A DNA stretch of 64,000 nt, taken from Achromobacter insolitus (GTDB taxonomy: Bacteria > Pseudomonadota > Gammaproteobacteria > Burkholderiales > Burkholderiaceae_B). Positions 63,000 to 64,000 of this stretch are shown piece after piece. The translations under genes were made by a program, and so were the position numbers. The stretch's first letter is position 1, and each line of letters begins with the position of its first letter. Location of the stretch: NCBI RefSeq assembly GCF_002209555.1, contig NZ_NJIF01000006.1:62001-126000 (forward strand). Direction: 5' to 3'. The notes below the pieces were generated by a model. That model ran no database searches and was not told the DNA's origin. It worked only from the letters and a program-made list of their open reading frames with translations.

Positions 63000-63054
63000 A
63001 AATCGGGCCGGGTTAAAGTGCAGGTTGAATGACGCCACCCAACCAGGAACAGCC

Positions 63055-63684
63055 ATGACACCGCCAGAGCGCCGCCCCGCGCGGGGACGCCCTCCTACGA
63101 TCACCCGGGAACGTATCGCCGATGCAGGCATAGCAATGGGCCTGCCGAACATCACTTTCGTCGGACTCGCGGCGGCGCTGGGCGTCAGCCATATGGCGCT
63201 GTACAAACACGTGCCCAGCCTGGAGGAACTCAAGCGCCTGGTTGCCGAAGAGATCTTCAAGCGCTGGCAGATACCGCAGGCCTGTAGCACCGACCGCGGC
63301 GAACTGAAGGAATACCTGACCACGTTCGCCGCGTCCGTGCGGGAGTTCGTCAAGGCGCACCCAGGAGTCACGCCGTACGTGATCCGCAGACTGGCGGCCA
63401 CGCCGTCCATGCTCGCGAAGATCGACGAGCAACAGCGCCATATCGCCAACGCCTACGGCATTTCAAGGGAGCAGTCCCGCATCCTGCTGGCGACCGTGGC
63501 CTTTCACGGCATGGCGGTCGCCGACACGGTGTATTCGGTCGCCGGGCTGGAGCCGGTCGTGGACGCGGAACGGACGGCGGAAGAATCCGAGATGGAAGTG
63601 GAATTGGACCAGGGCATGCAGGCGCTGATCGTCGGCCTGCTCGCCACGCTGGCGCTTGAAGATCCTCCGCGCGGTCCCGCATAA
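63055..63684 (+). CDS. TetR-family regulator divergent from the siderophore operon
   Basis: A 209-residue TetR-type repressor. The N-terminal HTH (residues about 10-55) reads RGRPPTITRERIADAGIAMGLPNITFVGLAAALGVSHMALYKHVPS, with the Y-K-H end of the recognition helix; the C-terminal all-helical part is the ligand domain. ATG at 63055 has CCAGGAA 6 nt upstream; TTG at 63025 is an alternative. It may let the operon respond to the siderophore or another ligand in addition to iron. Confidence 0.9.
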   Translation: MTPPERRPARGRPPTITRERIADAGIAMGLPNITFVGLAAALGVSHMALYKHVPSLEELKRLVAEEIFKRWQIPQACSTDRGELKEYLTTFAASVREFVKAHPGVTPYVIRRLAATPSMLAKIDEQQRHIANAYGISREQSRILLATVAFHGMAVADTVYSVAGLEPVVDAERTAEESEMEVELDQGMQALIVGLLATLALEDPPRGPA

Positions 63685-63736
63685 AGACCTGGGTTGTTGG
63701 CCGCAAGACCGGGGCGTCGCCGGCTCGCTTTCATAT

Positions 63737-63755
63737 GCAAATAAAAAGCATTATC
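63737..63755 (+). promoter_or_regulatory. Fur box upstream of the FecI-type sigma gene
   Basis: 14 of 19 positions fit the Fur consensus, the best match in the window, including the whole right part CATTATC. It ends 25 bp before the start codon, as expected for an iron-starvation sigma factor. Confidence 0.65.
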
Positions 63756-63780
63756 ATGAAAGCCCTCCCGACCTCGCGCC

Positions 63781-64000
63781 ATGCCATCACGTCCCCCCCG
63801 CCCGCAAGGCTTCCTGGCCTACTACGAAGAGCTGCTTGCGGTCTGGACCCGGAAGTTGGGCTGCCGCGATGCCGCGCGCGATCTCGCGCACGATGCCCTG
63901 GTCAAATGCCTGGAAACCGATCCCGACCGCGTGACGCAGCCCCGGGCCTATCTGCATCAGGCCGCGCGCAACATGGCCGTGGACAATTTCCGCCGGACGG
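63781..64000 (+). CDS. FecI-type ECF sigma factor, N-terminal part (cut by window end)
   Basis: 73 codons are visible from ATG at 63781. The stretch GFLAYYEELLAVWTRKLGCRDAARDLAHDALVKCLETDP followed by RAYLHQAARNMAVDNFRRT is the sigma region 2 of FecI-like factors (ARDLAHDA and the YLxxxARNxAxD core). Such genes are normally followed by a FecR anti-sigma and a fourth siderophore receptor, which would lie beyond the window. Iron control is supported by the Fur box just upstream. Confidence 0.85.
   Translation, partial: MPSRPPRPQGFLAYYEELLAVWTRKLGCRDAARDLAHDALVKCLETDPDRVTQPRAYLHQAARNMAVDNFRRT

Overview
The window is a chromosome segment of a high-GC betaproteobacterium. I infer an Achromobacter/Bordetella-type member of the Alcaligenaceae from four things: a Bug-family solute receptor next to CaiB/BaiF and enoyl-CoA hydratase genes, several FpvA/FauA-type siderophore receptors, a FecI-type sigma factor, and uniformly GC-rich coding with long antisense shadow frames. 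No rRNA, tRNA, insertion sequence, CRISPR array or intact prophage is visible. Coding density is high and most neighbours on one strand are translationally coupled (ATGA, GTGA or TGATG overlaps).

Layout. 1-7.1 kb: a partial MarR-type regulator with a twin operator, tag, an LprI-like secreted protein, a metallophosphoesterase, a first TonB-dependent siderophore receptor, a YCII/DGPF protein, the aldo-keto reductase tas and a DUF4239-like membrane protein. 7.1-14.1 kb: a second siderophore receptor, a DyP peroxidase, an alpha/beta hydrolase, a GntR-TauE/SafE-DUF1634 operon under a near-perfect 28-bp palindrome, and a DUF1993 protein. 14.1-19.1 kb: a class II aldolase, Bug receptor, LysR, CaiB/BaiF and enoyl-CoA hydratase cluster, in which two promoters share a 25-bp element. 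19.3-26.5 kb: a 2OG-oxygenase-like protein, a LysE exporter, an 866-residue secreted protein with a Gly/Trp-rich tail, and a small operon of a contractile tail sheath protein, an AAA+ protein with a ruined Walker A, and a 71-residue protein.

26.5-33.5 kb: a 1239-residue double hybrid histidine kinase, trpBA and a divergent TrpI-like LysR gene. 33.5-47 kb: a secreted PIG-L deacetylase with a propeller-like C-terminus, a GAF-LytTR regulator, an operon of two penicillin-binding-type serine hydrolases around an outer-membrane barrel gene, and a 2057-residue Gly-rich autotransporter converging on it. 47.2-53.4 kb: a PRPP synthetase-like, ThDP-fold (phosphoketolase/xylulose-5-P epimerase-like), beta-CASP metallo-hydrolase and AMP/thymidine-phosphorylase-like operon, which I read as a possible route from RNA or nucleotides to pentose phosphates. 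53.4-64 kb: a complete siderophore uptake operon (two exporter-fold ABC half-transporters, two FecCD permeases, ATPase, binding lipoprotein) with its receptor, a divergent TetR regulator, and the start of a Fur-box-preceded FecI-type sigma factor cut by the window end.

The strongest candidate for something undescribed is the sheath/degenerate-ATPase operon at 23.6-25.8 kb. It carries hallmarks of extracellular contractile injection systems but has no tube, baseplate or spike genes nearby. The ribose-phosphate cluster, the serine-hydrolase/barrel operon and the hybrid two-ABC siderophore importer follow.
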